Below are positions 6,513 to 14,054 of a stretch of 18,666 bases of DNA, one piece after another. The stretch is from JAPLGZ01 sp038225095 (GTDB lineage Bacteria; Chloroflexota; Anaerolineae; Caldilineales; Caldilineaceae), in assembly GCA_038225095.1 (NCBI GenBank), contig JBBREZ010000070.1:1-18666 (forward strand), in the 5' to 3' direction. A program made the translations under genes and the position numbers. Numbering within the stretch: the stretch's first letter is position 1; each line of letters begins with the position of its first letter. The notes beneath the pieces are model-generated. The model ran no database searches and was not told the DNA's origin. It saw only the letters and a list, made by a program, of their open reading frames with translations.

Positions 6513-7343
6513 CTACTGATTTGGCAGCGCAAGCGTGACAATGCCACCGACCTGGGCGCGCTCGGCGCTGTACAAAAGCATGCGCAAATTATAGCTAGCA
6601 GGGATATCCGCGCGAATATGCCCTGCCCACGTAATACTATCACCCACTTTGCGATAAGGGTAATCACTTTGCGGCAGACCAGAAAGCTGACCCCCGCGAT
6701 CACCTGTGCCCACATAGCCAACCGTCGTGCCCGGCAACGTTTCACCCGCGGCCACGCTGCCCGTGAACGGAAATTTTATGGTAAATCCGGTCGGTGTTTG
6801 ACTGTCTGGCGTGGGTTGCAAATTGCTGATGACTAAACGATTGACGCCGGCAGCCCGTACATTGTCACTACCCACGCGATAGATGCGCAGCCGTAACGAG
6901 TAAGTGGTCCCGCTGAGCCCCGGCCAAGCGCCATCGAAGTCCAGCGAATCGCCCAGCGTGCGCACACTATGCAGGCCGGCGATTTGGAAATCGGCATTTT
7001 CACCGTTAATGGCTGTCAGCACAAGATCGGTGCCCGGCACGCGTTCACCAATCTTAATGGCACGATCCATCGGGCCGTTGAAGGCCTGCGCGCCGGGCGG
7101 CGTTTGCAAGCCTGGCAAATCTTCTAGTTTGGGCAAATTGGCAATCTGACTTAAGTCAGGTAGCCCCAATTCTTCCAACAGACCAGGCAGATTGCTCAAG
7201 GCTTTGGGAATCCCCGGCAGGTCGGAGAGTTTAGGCGCAGTAACCGGCAATTTTGGCAGTGAAGGCAGATCTTCGCGGCTACAACCCGCCAAAAAGGTCA
7301 TGAGTAGGGCGAGAATGAGCAGAGAAAGTTTAGTTTGTTTCAT
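6513..7343 (-). CDS. Lipoprotein with Leu-Pro repeats and an internally duplicated domain
   Basis: This 276-residue protein has a lipoprotein signal: MKQTKLSLLILALLMTFLAGC with lipobox LAGC, acylated Cys at 21. Residues 25-80 form a low-complexity tract of LPxL-type units (LPSLPKLP, SDLPGIP, NLPGLL, GLPDL, NLPKL, DLPGL). Two related halves of about 78 residues follow: about 95-173 (IGERVPGTDLVLT, then LGDSLDFDG, then YSLRLRIYR) and about 196-274 (AAGETLPGTTVGYV, then VGDSITWAG, then YNLRMLLYS). I know no family with this arrangement; the halves look like beta-sandwich modules. AAGGAAAA lies 7 bases before ATG 7343. The gene is followed by a MITE and then the SH3-like membrane protein, so an envelope role is a reasonable inference. 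Confidence 0.8.
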   Translation of the reverse strand: MKQTKLSLLILALLMTFLAGCSREDLPSLPKLPVTAPKLSDLPGIPKALSNLPGLLEELGLPDLSQIANLPKLEDLPGLQTPPGAQAFNGPMDRAIKIGERVPGTDLVLTAINGENADFQIAGLHSVRTLGDSLDFDGAWPGLSGTTYSLRLRIYRVGSDNVRAAGVNRLVISNLQPTPDSQTPTGFTIKFPFTGSVAAGETLPGTTVGYVGTGDRGGQLSGLPQSDYPYRKVGDSITWAGHIRADIPASYNLRMLLYSAERAQVGGIVTLALPNQ

Positions 7344-7357
7344 AGTTTTTTCCTTGC

Positions 7358-7500
7358 TAATAATTAATAGTTGATAATGAATAATTAACTCATGTTACGC
7401 AGACTCTCATCCGTACAGCCACGAACTATCGTGGCCCTACCGCTAATGATGGATCGTCCTGTCATCGCTCTGCTCATTAATTGTTAACTATTAATTATTC
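7358..7500. repeat. AT-rich inverted repeat carrying a shared hairpin module
   Basis: AT-rich arms at about 7359-7390 and 7475-7499 (AATAATTAATAGTTGATAAT against the complement of its right partner) enclose about 85 bp. The interior 7394-7444 (GTTACGCA, then GCCACGAACTATCGTGGC, then CTACCGCT) matches the reverse complement of 14595-14653. The block fills most of the spacer between the lipoprotein and metallopeptidase genes. Confidence 0.72.
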
Positions 7501-7513
7501 ATTATTAACTATT

Positions 7514-7912
7514 CTAATAGGCCCCGATATCGCGCAATCTTTGGTCGCTAATCCCAAAATGATGCGCAATTTCATGTAACACCGTGCGCCGCACTTGGTT
7601 GCGAATCGCCGTTTCATCCGGCGGGCAGATGCGCAAAATCGGGCCGCGAAAAATCGTAATTTTGTCTGGCGGCCTGAGATTGTAACTTTGCGAGCGTACG
7701 GTCAATGGCACGCCTTCGTACAACCCCAACAACAAATGACCAGAGCCAAGCTGGACGCTGGCCATTTGACCCTGGGTCGGCCACTCTTCGACAGTGACAG
7801 CGACATTGTCGATGGCTGTCCATAACGCCTGAGGAATTTCGGCAAGCGCCTCTTCCACCAATGTTTCAAAGCGCTCATACGAAAGCCATTCCTCGGTTTG
7901 TCCTTGGTTCAT
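7514..7912 (-). CDS. Metallopeptidase family (minimal zincin) protein
   Basis: This 132-residue protein belongs to the small zincin-like metallopeptidase family (formerly DUF1025). It opens with YERFETLVEEALAEIPQALW, followed by DNVAVTVEEWP, LLLGLYEGVPLT, DKITIFRGPILRICP and the zinc motif VLHEIAHHFGISDQRL, with HEIAH at residues 113-117 and an aspartate after the motif as a possible third ligand. The length is typical. Substrates for this family are not established. The start ATG 7912 overlaps the TGA of the CYTH-CHAD gene as ATGA, implying translational coupling; the frame is open further upstream, but only inside that gene. It is the last gene of the yggS-proC-yggT cluster. Confidence 0.92.
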   Translation of the reverse strand: MNQGQTEEWLSYERFETLVEEALAEIPQALWTAIDNVAVTVEEWPTQGQMASVQLGSGHLLLGLYEGVPLTVRSQSYNLRPPDKITIFRGPILRICPPDETAIRNQVRRTVLHEIAHHFGISDQRLRDIGAY

Positions 7913-9627
7913 ATGCGTGCAATGGCCTGGGTTAATTTGCGCCGATTCGCTAAGGCCCAAAAACGTTCTAAGTCCGCAGCCAGACTGTCGCGTAGTTGCT
8001 CAATCTTGGTTGTCTGGGTATTCGCATAGTGGTCGGTTGCCGTTGTCTCGATCATGGCTGGTAAGGATGTAAGCAGCGTACGGCTGACCACGGCGTCATT
8101 CAATTGTCCCAAGTGTTCTTGTAATTGTTTGAGCGATTTGATCAATTGTTCGCCGTGGAAGCCGGGGAACAAACGCATGAATTCCAGGCTATAGCGCATA
8201 TACTTGAATTCAATCCGCAAAGCATGTAAGGTGGCTTCAGGGATTGGTTCCTTTATTTCAAATAAGGTTTCGAAGCTGCGCACGCGTTTAAAGCGATCAA
8301 ACAGCAAACCTGGCATTACATGGCGCACCTGATAGGGCTTAGGCGCTTTACCGGGGGCGGCGGCGAATTTTTTGGCACCTTTGCCGGTGGTCTGACAGAA
8401 GCGAGCAAAATTTTCAATAAACTGGGCGTAAGCTGTGCTGTCCAGCCAGGCGAGTAATTCCTGATGCGCGCGTATGCGCTCGGCGCGCCAGTAGGTTGCC
8501 AAAGCGGCCAACTCAGCTGGATCACTTGGGCTTTGCTCGCCATTATCTGGTGTGTGTGTGCTTTTGTTCGTTTCAAACGCCGCAAGCCGGTTCAGGGCCA
8601 CATCCAAATCGCGTACCGCGCCCAATCGTTGACCGGTCTGCTTCAAAAACTTCATAAAGCGCCGAATGCGTTTTGGTTGAAAGTATTTGCCAAAGAGCCG
8701 GGCAGCCACGCGCGCGCGCCGAATTGCCACACGCATCTCATGAATGTACGCCATGTGATTGCTGTAGCGCACGCCTGCTTCTTTGAGGAGCATCTCGGTC
8801 AATTGCTGACGCCAGAGCAGGCGACAGGCTTCAGCGATATGCATCTTCGGCTGCATGGCCGGCGCGTCGTTTTCACCGTCAAAAACGTGGGTGCTAATGC
8901 TAGCCAAGGCCCGTTCTAATTTACTGTTGGTATTGGCCCGCAGCGTACGGTCCTTGGTTAGGCCGCGCGCCAGGCGGGTAAGCAGCGCTTGATCTTGACC
9001 GGGCTTTAACTCGAGTTCAAGTTCTTCAAAGGTGGCGATCGGTTTGACCACAACTAATTGATCTGGCTTATGCTCTTCCAGATTTTGAGTTAAGAATTCG
9101 GCTGCGTCTGCGCTAGTAAGCGTTGGGCCGTAGACAACAATTTGGTCAATGCTTAGTTCGGCAACCGGTTGCGCGTTGGCATTGCTAGCAAAAACGTTGC
9201 GCTTGTGGCGGATTTGTTGCAAGGTGCAAAGCGGCTGCAACTCAACTTCCGACCCAATTAATGCACCGACCAGTTGGCGAATCGGCTCTGGCCAGTTGGC
9301 CATTTGCCACGGATCGGCCTCAACCACCGTTGGGCCTTCTAATTCCAATCGATTGTGGACCGCAGCAGTTACATCCAGGCTTAGGCTTTTGACCGTTACC
9401 AGATAACCAGTGGCTGTTCGGCGCAAACGCAGCGTATAGCCATGCCGGAGTAGTCGATAGTCGGCGGCATCCAGATAGGTGTCAAGATGAGTGACCGTAG
9501 TGGGACTTTCCAGCACGAATGCAGCCGTCAAAGTGGGCGCAGTACACCAGTATTCCACGCGCGCCGCGTCCACCAATGTGAACTTGGCTTCTAACTCATG
9601 GTTCGTTGTCTGCGCCCCGTTGATCAT
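7909..9627 (-). CDS. CYTH-CHAD domain protein (putative inorganic triphosphatase)
   Basis: This 572-residue protein has an N-terminal CYTH (triphosphate tunnel) domain, about 9-235, starting with the signature HELEAKF (ExExK at 11-15). It contains further charged strands lining a tunnel: LRLRR (66-70), VTVK (77-80) and ELELELK (202-208). A CHAD helical domain follows, about 262-570, with its two basic histidine motifs HEMRVAIRRAR (296-306) and LHALRIEFKYMRY (467-479), and LQEHLGQLNDAVV. CYTH enzymes cleave triphosphates with Mg/Mn; CHAD domains are linked to polyphosphate binding. E. coli YgiF has the same two-domain order. ATG 9627 is chosen because GAGG stands 7 bases upstream; ATG 9654 adds 9 residues but has no such site. 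It sits 36 bp after yggT. Confidence 0.92.
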   Translation of the reverse strand: MINGAQTTNHELEAKFTLVDAARVEYWCTAPTLTAAFVLESPTTVTHLDTYLDAADYRLLRHGYTLRLRRTATGYLVTVKSLSLDVTAAVHNRLELEGPTVVEADPWQMANWPEPIRQLVGALIGSEVELQPLCTLQQIRHKRNVFASNANAQPVAELSIDQIVVYGPTLTSADAAEFLTQNLEEHKPDQLVVVKPIATFEELELELKPGQDQALLTRLARGLTKDRTLRANTNSKLERALASISTHVFDGENDAPAMQPKMHIAEACRLLWRQQLTEMLLKEAGVRYSNHMAYIHEMRVAIRRARVAARLFGKYFQPKRIRRFMKFLKQTGQRLGAVRDLDVALNRLAAFETNKSTHTPDNGEQSPSDPAELAALATYWRAERIRAHQELLAWLDSTAYAQFIENFARFCQTTGKGAKKFAAAPGKAPKPYQVRHVMPGLLFDRFKRVRSFETLFEIKEPIPEATLHALRIEFKYMRYSLEFMRLFPGFHGEQLIKSLKQLQEHLGQLNDAVVSRTLLTSLPAMIETTATDHYANTQTTKIEQLRDSLAADLERFWALANRRKLTQAIARI

Positions 9628-9663
9628 TTTGTCCTCATCAATTTTGGCCAGCATGATCGGGTT

Positions 9664-9918
9664 CTATGCCCAAGACTGGAGGATGTTGGAGAGCGCATAT
9701 AAAACAATTAGCACTACCATCGAGGAAACGTCCACCATGCCAATCGGCGGGATAATGCGGCGTGCTTGTTCGAGCACGGGATCCGTAATTTGGCGCAAAA
9801 TTTGCACAATTGGATTATAGGGATCAATGCTCGGAAACCAGGTGAGCAGGATACGAATAAAAATCAGAATGGAATAGAAATTGATTAAGCTGGCCAATAT
9901 CGAAAATAAGTTACCCAT
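9664..9918 (-). CDS. yggT: YggT family integral membrane protein
   Basis: This 84-residue protein has two hydrophobic segments (about 4-26 and 62-81) around the conserved YggT core: IFIRILLTWFPSIDPYNPIV, then LRQITDPVLEQARRIIPP. A single YggT repeat of this length is usual in many bacteria and in the plastid relative Ycf19; E. coli YggT carries two. The biochemical role is not settled; relatives have been associated with membrane or division functions. The gene begins 6 bp after the proC stop, keeping the widespread yggS-proC-yggT order. Confidence 0.92.
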   Translation of the reverse strand: MGNLFSILASLINFYSILIFIRILLTWFPSIDPYNPIVQILRQITDPVLEQARRIIPPIGMVDVSSMVVLIVLYALSNILQSWA

Positions 9919-9924
9919 TGCATC

Positions 9925-10749
9925 TCACTTTTCACTTAATTTGCCCAGCTCTTGGCTGCGGCGATAGGCGGCAAAAATAGCATCATTCAGAATAGCGCGT
10001 AACCCTGCTTTTTCCAGTTCATAAAGTCCCGCCGCCGTGGTGCCGCCGGCGCTCGTGACCAGATTCTTTAATTGCGCTGGATGTTGCCCCGTTGCTTTGA
10101 CCAGGGCGACACTCCCAGCGATGGTCTGGAGGACAATTTTCTGCGCATCGGCGCGGCTGAAACCCATGTGCACACCAGCATCGGTCATCGCTTCGACGAT
10201 CAAGAAAACAAAGCCGGGTCCAGAGCCACCCAAGCCAGTCTGCATGTCGATCAGATCTTCTTTTTCGACCGAAATTTGTTCACCCAACGCGCCCAGGATC
10301 AGTCCGGTTTGCTGGCGTTGCTGCTCGGTGACGGCCGCGGTTGCGATCCACACCGTCATCCCCAAATTAATTTGGGCTGGGGTATTCGGCATGGCCCGCA
10401 CCAGGCGTTGATGGCCCAAGCTTTTTTGGATTGAATGCAACGTGACGCCCGCCATAATGCTGATCACAAGCGCGTCGGGCGCAAATTGTCCACGCAGTCC
10501 TGAGCCCACGCTGTCTAGCACTTGTGGTTTTATACAGAGCAGGATAATGTCGGCGCCGCGCACGGCTTCTAGATTATTGTCTGTGGTTTGAATGCCGTGG
10601 GCCGCTTGCATCTGCTCGCGCCGGGCCACCATCGGGTCGCTGGCTATGATCTGATGGGGCAACATGAGTTTTTGGGCCAGAATACCCTTGATCATCGCTT
10701 CACCCATCGCACCACTGCCGATGAAAGCGATCTTACGCTCGTTTAGCAT
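9925..10749 (-). CDS. proC: Pyrroline-5-carboxylate reductase
   Basis: This 274-residue enzyme catalyses the last step of proline synthesis, NAD(P)H-dependent reduction of 1-pyrroline-5-carboxylate to proline in the cytoplasm. The Rossmann motif IGSGAMGEAM (residues 10-19), MAGVTL, the MPNTPAQINLGMTVW loop, GLGGSGPGFVFLIVEAMTDAGV and the C-terminal signature LVTSAGGTTAAGLYELEKAG, with NDAIFAAYRRSQELG, are all intact. The length matches the family. ATG 10749 is chosen because it starts right at the Rossmann fold; the open frame extends upstream only by overlapping yggS. It starts 7 bp after the yggS stop and is followed by yggT after 6 bp, so translation is probably coupled. Confidence 0.96.
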   Translation of the reverse strand: MLNERKIAFIGSGAMGEAMIKGILAQKLMLPHQIIASDPMVARREQMQAAHGIQTTDNNLEAVRGADIILLCIKPQVLDSVGSGLRGQFAPDALVISIMAGVTLHSIQKSLGHQRLVRAMPNTPAQINLGMTVWIATAAVTEQQRQQTGLILGALGEQISVEKEDLIDMQTGLGGSGPGFVFLIVEAMTDAGVHMGFSRADAQKIVLQTIAGSVALVKATGQHPAQLKNLVTSAGGTTAAGLYELEKAGLRAILNDAIFAAYRRSQELGKLSEK

Positions 10750-10756
10750 GATTTCT

Positions 10757-11491
10757 TTATCCGTGTTCTCTTTCACCGAAAATGGCCGAACCGACGCGCA
10801 GAATCGTTGCCCCTTCTTCAATCGCAATTTCAAAATCGTTCGTCATCCCCATCGATAGCTGCAACGGCCGGCCTACTGTTTGCGCACCCGCGTTGGCCTC
10901 CGCTAACTGGTCACGTAACTGGCGCAACGCTCGGAAAATTGGCCGTACTGCTTCCGAGTTTTCTAGCAAAGGCGCCATCGTCATCAAGCCTTGCAGGCGA
11001 ACCCCAGGCAGGTTGGTCAATTCAGGGACGAGTTGTAACAGTTCATGCGGCGCAAAGCCGTGTTTGCTCATTTCCCCGCTGATATTCACTTCTAACAATA
11101 TAGACAATACGCAATCGGCGGCCATTGCGTCGCGGCTCAGGTGTTGGGCAATTTTTAGGCGGTCCACCGAATGAATCAGGTTGATCGGGCCAACGGCTTG
11201 ATCTGTCTTGCGGCTCTGAATCGTGCCGATCATGTGCCAACGAATGTCATCGAGGCCAAGTTGTTGCGCCTGTTTGGCTTTCTCCCACAACTCTTCAAGT
11301 CGGTTTTCACCAAAATCGCGCTGTCCGGCTGCATACGCCGTTTGAATCGCCGTAAAGGGTTTGGTTTTGCTCACTGCCACCAGTGTAATTTCGTCTGGTA
11401 GGCGCTGGGCGCGCTGCGCAGCCGCATCGATGCGTTGGCGCACCGCAACAAGATTGCCGGTAATATCAATTGAATTGGATTGGGTTGCCAT
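10757..11491 (-). CDS. yggS: YggS family PLP homeostasis protein
   Basis: This 244-residue PLP-binding protein has an alanine-racemase-like TIM barrel without racemase partner domain. Landmarks are VAVSKTKP with the PLP lysine at residue 42, FGENRLEELWEK, WHMIGTIQSRK, IHSVDRLKIAQHL, EVNISGEMSKHGF and LSMGMTNDFEIAIEEGATILRVGSAIFGER. YggS/PLPBP proteins buffer pyridoxal phosphate and affect amino acid metabolism; no enzymatic activity is known. ATG 11491 is supported by family length and domain start, although no clear ribosome site precedes it; the open frame extends upstream through the promoter. It is the first gene of the five-gene cluster. Confidence 0.95.
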   Translation of the reverse strand: MATQSNSIDITGNLVAVRQRIDAAAQRAQRLPDEITLVAVSKTKPFTAIQTAYAAGQRDFGENRLEELWEKAKQAQQLGLDDIRWHMIGTIQSRKTDQAVGPINLIHSVDRLKIAQHLSRDAMAADCVLSILLEVNISGEMSKHGFAPHELLQLVPELTNLPGVRLQGLMTMAPLLENSEAVRPIFRALRQLRDQLAEANAGAQTVGRPLQLSMGMTNDFEIAIEEGATILRVGSAIFGEREHG

Positions 11492-11543
11492 TGGAATCAC
11501 TGAATCGCTATGGTATGGATCTTTTACAGAATTTACCTGCGCG

Positions 11544-11572
11544 ATTGTACCAGTGAATACAGCCGCACGCAA
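11544..11572 (-). promoter_or_regulatory. Promoter of the yggS-proC-yggT cluster
   Basis: On the minus strand TTGCGT (11572-11567) is followed after 17 bp by TACAAT (11549-11544). The -10 is close to consensus and the -35 is weak (3 of 6). The predicted start near 11537 leaves a leader of about 46 bases before ATG 11491. The CAGGGC element at 11592-11738 ends only about 20 bp upstream of the -35. Confidence 0.5.
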
Positions 11573-11581
11573 GGTTGCCTG

Positions 11582-11748
11582 GATTCGGTGTCAGGGCAAT
11601 CGCGAACTTCGGAATAGTATCGGATAAATCCAGCTACGGACAACGCGATGGGCCCTCAGGTGCTGGAAATTCAGTCGCTGAGGCGACTTGCTACTGTTAG
11701 CTGCGGGTTTTAACTTTCTCAAGTTCGCGCTTGCCCTGGATTCGATGT
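11582..11748. mobile_element. MITE-like palindrome with CAGGGC ends, copy 1, with 10-bp direct repeats
   Basis: The element body is 11592-11738. The ends CAGGGCAATCGCGAACTT (11592-11609) and the complement CAAGTTCGCGCTTGCCCTG (11720-11738) match at all but one position. It is flanked by GATTCGGTGT (11582-11591) and GATTCGATGT (11739-11748), identical at 9 of 10 bases, which looks like an aged target duplication. The same ends occur at 14065-14190. No coding capacity is visible. Confidence 0.78.
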
Positions 11749-11785
11749 CTGTGCTCGCCTGCCAAGTATTACCGACCAATTAAGT

Positions 11786-11858
11786 AGGGGCGTGATTTAT
11801 CACGCCCCTGTGGATCAAACTCAACAAATAGGGCTGGGACGTGATGAATCACGCCCTA
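11786..11858. repeat. Two adjacent hairpins with GGGCGTGAT-ATCACGCCC cores
   Basis: Hairpin 1 (11786-11809) has perfect 11-bp arms AGGGGCGTGAT / ATCACGCCCCT with a 2-base centre. Hairpin 2 (11830-11858) is an imperfect relative (GGGACGTGATGAATCACGCCC). They lie just downstream of the minus-strand secreted-protein gene (stop 11877). The wider gene-free stretch 11492-11876 also contains the yggS promoter and the CAGGGC element; I see nothing else in it. Confidence 0.7.
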
Positions 11859-11876
11859 CCCGCTGGTTCCTAACGC

Positions 11877-13055
11877 CTAACATCCAATGCCGTTTTGCAC
11901 CAGGGGCAGAAAGATCTGTTGCTCCCCTGTAAGAATCGTTGTCGCCGTGATTGGCGTAGCAGGAACCGATGTGCTTTGGAAAAATACAGCGGTGGGCTCG
12001 CTCCATACCCCTGGATAGCGCTGATTCGGTGAGGCGCCGTCTGGCGGGGCAGGTGGCTGTTCGGCGCGGGCGCGGGCGCGAAATTCGTAGGCTGTGTTGG
12101 TACAGCGCGCGGTGAAAGGGACATTGCCAGCAGCTTGGGCATCTTTCACCAGATCGGTCCAGGCCGTAGAACCCGCATGGCGAGATTGCACGTCAACATA
12201 GAGCATGTACGTCCCCCCCGCAATTTCGGTGACATCGGGGCTTTGTATGCCACGCCACGCGACTGTAACCTGAGTGGTGGTGACCGTGCTGGGCAGGGTG
12301 AGCATGACCACGGGGGCGCGCACGACACTCAGTGCGTCAATAAAAGCGTGGTTGCCGTGCCATTGAAATGGGCTGTTGATGCGCGCAAAAATGGTAATGG
12401 TCGATGCCTGGGCGATGGCGCTCGTTCCGAGGTTTTTCCAGCCGACGCGCTGGCCGTTTTCAATAAAATTGTGCCGATCTTCCACCCAAATCACACTAGC
12501 GGCCAGCGGATCTGTGCCGCCAGTGGGGTCAATACCAAGCATCTTAGCGATGTAATAATCTTGTGGACAGTCCGTTGGCACGTTGCTGCCGCCGCACAAG
12601 CTTAACATCCAGCCGCTCAGGCTATAGGCGCCGCCCACCGTCGCCGAGATTTGTTGATAGAACGCAACATCAAATGGTTTGCCTGGTAGTGGTAGCTTTT
12701 CCAGGTCTTGCGCCTCCACAAAAAGGCTATCAATGCCACTAATGCGTTCGACGTGGGCATTACCACTGCAACTTCCAGCAAAATTGACGCGTGCGCTTTG
12801 GATTCTTGGCGTGCCGGCAATGGCGACCAAGCTCCAGTAGTTGGGAATGTAAACGGTCTTGCTCAACGTATTCGTCTGAGTGTAATAGCCCGTGGTGCAC
12901 TCAAAATCGCCATTTTGTAAATGGGGCGCAATAGCTGGGATGGTCCCATTGGGTGATGCAACTCCACTTGAACTGGCCTTAATTTGCATGGCGGTTATTA
13001 ACAGCCCTATCAGCCCGAGCGCAATGGCGCCCACTCGCAGTGATCGAATTTGCAT
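11877..13055 (-). CDS. Secreted beta-sandwich protein with FN3-like domain and LPLV tail
   Basis: This 392-residue exported protein has an N-terminal signal or anchor (MQIRSLRVGAIALGLIGLLITAMQIKA, split here as residues 1-18 then 19-27). Residues about 47-245 look like a carbohydrate-binding-type jelly roll: NGDFECTTGYY at the start, SLSGWMLSLCGG, HAFIDALSVV at the end. Residues about 250-365 resemble a fibronectin type III module (VTVAWRG, YMLYVDVQSR, WTDLVKDAQ, AYEFRARARAE). A Thr-rich spacer leads to the tail QQIFLPLVQNGIGC. The ligand is unknown. ATG 13055 is chosen because AAGGAGA stands about 10 bases upstream; ATG 13079 and 13076 lie before that site. The first bases of the gene (ATGCAAATTCG) equal those of the large protease gene. 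Confidence 0.78.
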   Translation of the reverse strand: MQIRSLRVGAIALGLIGLLITAMQIKASSSGVASPNGTIPAIAPHLQNGDFECTTGYYTQTNTLSKTVYIPNYWSLVAIAGTPRIQSARVNFAGSCSGNAHVERISGIDSLFVEAQDLEKLPLPGKPFDVAFYQQISATVGGAYSLSGWMLSLCGGSNVPTDCPQDYYIAKMLGIDPTGGTDPLAASVIWVEDRHNFIENGQRVGWKNLGTSAIAQASTITIFARINSPFQWHGNHAFIDALSVVRAPVVMLTLPSTVTTTQVTVAWRGIQSPDVTEIAGGTYMLYVDVQSRHAGSTAWTDLVKDAQAAGNVPFTARCTNTAYEFRARARAEQPPAPPDGASPNQRYPGVWSEPTAVFFQSTSVPATPITATTILTGEQQIFLPLVQNGIGC

Positions 13056-13200
13056 TATTTGGAATCTCCTTATCATCATAAACGTCCAATTCGGAAAAAA
13101 TAGGGCGCGTATGTAAGTCTATTTTCTCAGAAGAGAAGAAATTCTTACCTGTCGTTTTGTTGACAATTGATCGTGTGCTGGCTACGGTGGGGTCGCTACC

Positions 13201-14001
13201 CTATTTTTGCGCCAGCCAGACGGTCATACTGAAGAGGCCACAACGACCGCGCTCGGCACGGTGGCTGAAGAAATCGTGGGTGTTTTGGGCGGTGTCAATC
13301 CCGCTGATCTCAATCTGAGTTGCGGGAAGCCCGGCGTCGATGAGTTGGGTAGCGTTGGCCTGCCAAAGGTCAAAATAAGGATTTTGGTCTGGTCCATCAG
13401 TATAGGTAAAAAGTTGGGCTGCATTGGGTAACTTGGCATGGGCTAGATCGACGACTTCCTGGCCGACTTGATAGCTCTGGGGTCCAATGCTAGGCCCGAT
13501 ACAAGCCAGGACATCGGCCGGATTGGTGTCGTAGGCGGCTTGCAGCGCCCATAACGTAGCGGTAACGACGCCATTAAGCGTGCCGCGCCAACCGGCATGA
13601 CACGCCCCAATCGCATGCTGACGCACATCGTAGAGTAGAATTGGCACGCAATCGCCAAAAACCAGCGTCAGTGGCAAATTCGTTGTATCGGTGATCAACC
13701 CATCGGTGTCGTTTTGCCACTGCCCTTTATCACCGGAATCGACCTTCGCAATGCCGGTGCCATGCACTTGATGACAACGCACCACTTTGTTGTTATCAAG
13801 GCCAAGCGCGGCGGCCAGCCGCTCGCGATTCTCCTTCACACGCTCAGGTGTATCGCCCCGCATCACACTGAAATTGAGCGTGTTCCACGGGGCAGGGCTA
13901 ACCCCGCCATGCCGCGTGCTGACATGTGCGCACACCGGCCATTGAGCAAGCGAATCAAACGTATAGGTGATGACGCCGTTGGCGTGGGTAATGGGTTGCA
14001 T
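13201..14001 (-). CDS. pgeF: Peptidoglycan editing factor PgeF / laccase-domain protein
   Basis: This 266-residue cytoplasmic protein is of the YfiH/DUF152 (Cu-oxidase_4) family. The proposed catalytic or metal residues are present: RCHQVHGTG with H80, FGDCVPILLYD with C118 and GACHAGWRGT with H135. The supporting motifs STRHGGVSPAPWNTLN, IGPSIGPQSYQVG and DFFSHRAERGRCGLF are also present. E. coli YfiH prevents misincorporation of L-serine into peptidoglycan precursors; other members act on purine nucleosides or phenolics, so the exact reaction is open. The start ATG 14001 has no ribosome site but a promoter ends 6 bases upstream. The length and all conserved segments are normal for the family. 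Confidence 0.94.
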   Translation of the reverse strand: MQPITHANGVITYTFDSLAQWPVCAHVSTRHGGVSPAPWNTLNFSVMRGDTPERVKENRERLAAALGLDNNKVVRCHQVHGTGIAKVDSGDKGQWQNDTDGLITDTTNLPLTLVFGDCVPILLYDVRQHAIGACHAGWRGTLNGVVTATLWALQAAYDTNPADVLACIGPSIGPQSYQVGQEVVDLAHAKLPNAAQLFTYTDGPDQNPYFDLWQANATQLIDAGLPATQIEISGIDTAQNTHDFFSHRAERGRCGLFSMTVWLAQK

Positions 14002-14007
14002 GCAAGC

Positions 14008-14036
14008 AGTGTACGCATATTGAAGTAACCTTGCAA
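14008..14036 (-). promoter_or_regulatory. Promoter for a leaderless pgeF mRNA
   Basis: On the minus strand TTGCAA (14036-14031), a 17-bp spacer and TACACT (14013-14008) end 6 bases before ATG 14001. Transcription starting 7 bases after the -10 would begin at the ATG itself, which fits the absence of a Shine-Dalgarno sequence. Both boxes are 4 of 6 matches, so this is moderate evidence. Confidence 0.45.
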
Positions 14037-14054
14037 ATTGTGCAATGCTATGCG

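Noticed and set aside
8464..8919. Plus-strand open frame of 151 codons
   Set aside because: It is fully antisense to the CHAD coding region, whose motifs are clear.
12135..12605. Plus-strand open frame of 156 codons
   Set aside because: It is antisense to the secreted protein gene; its composition does not resemble a real protein.
13162..13192. TTGACA-like box on the plus strand
   Set aside because: No good -10 follows and it would only drive antisense transcription of pgeF.
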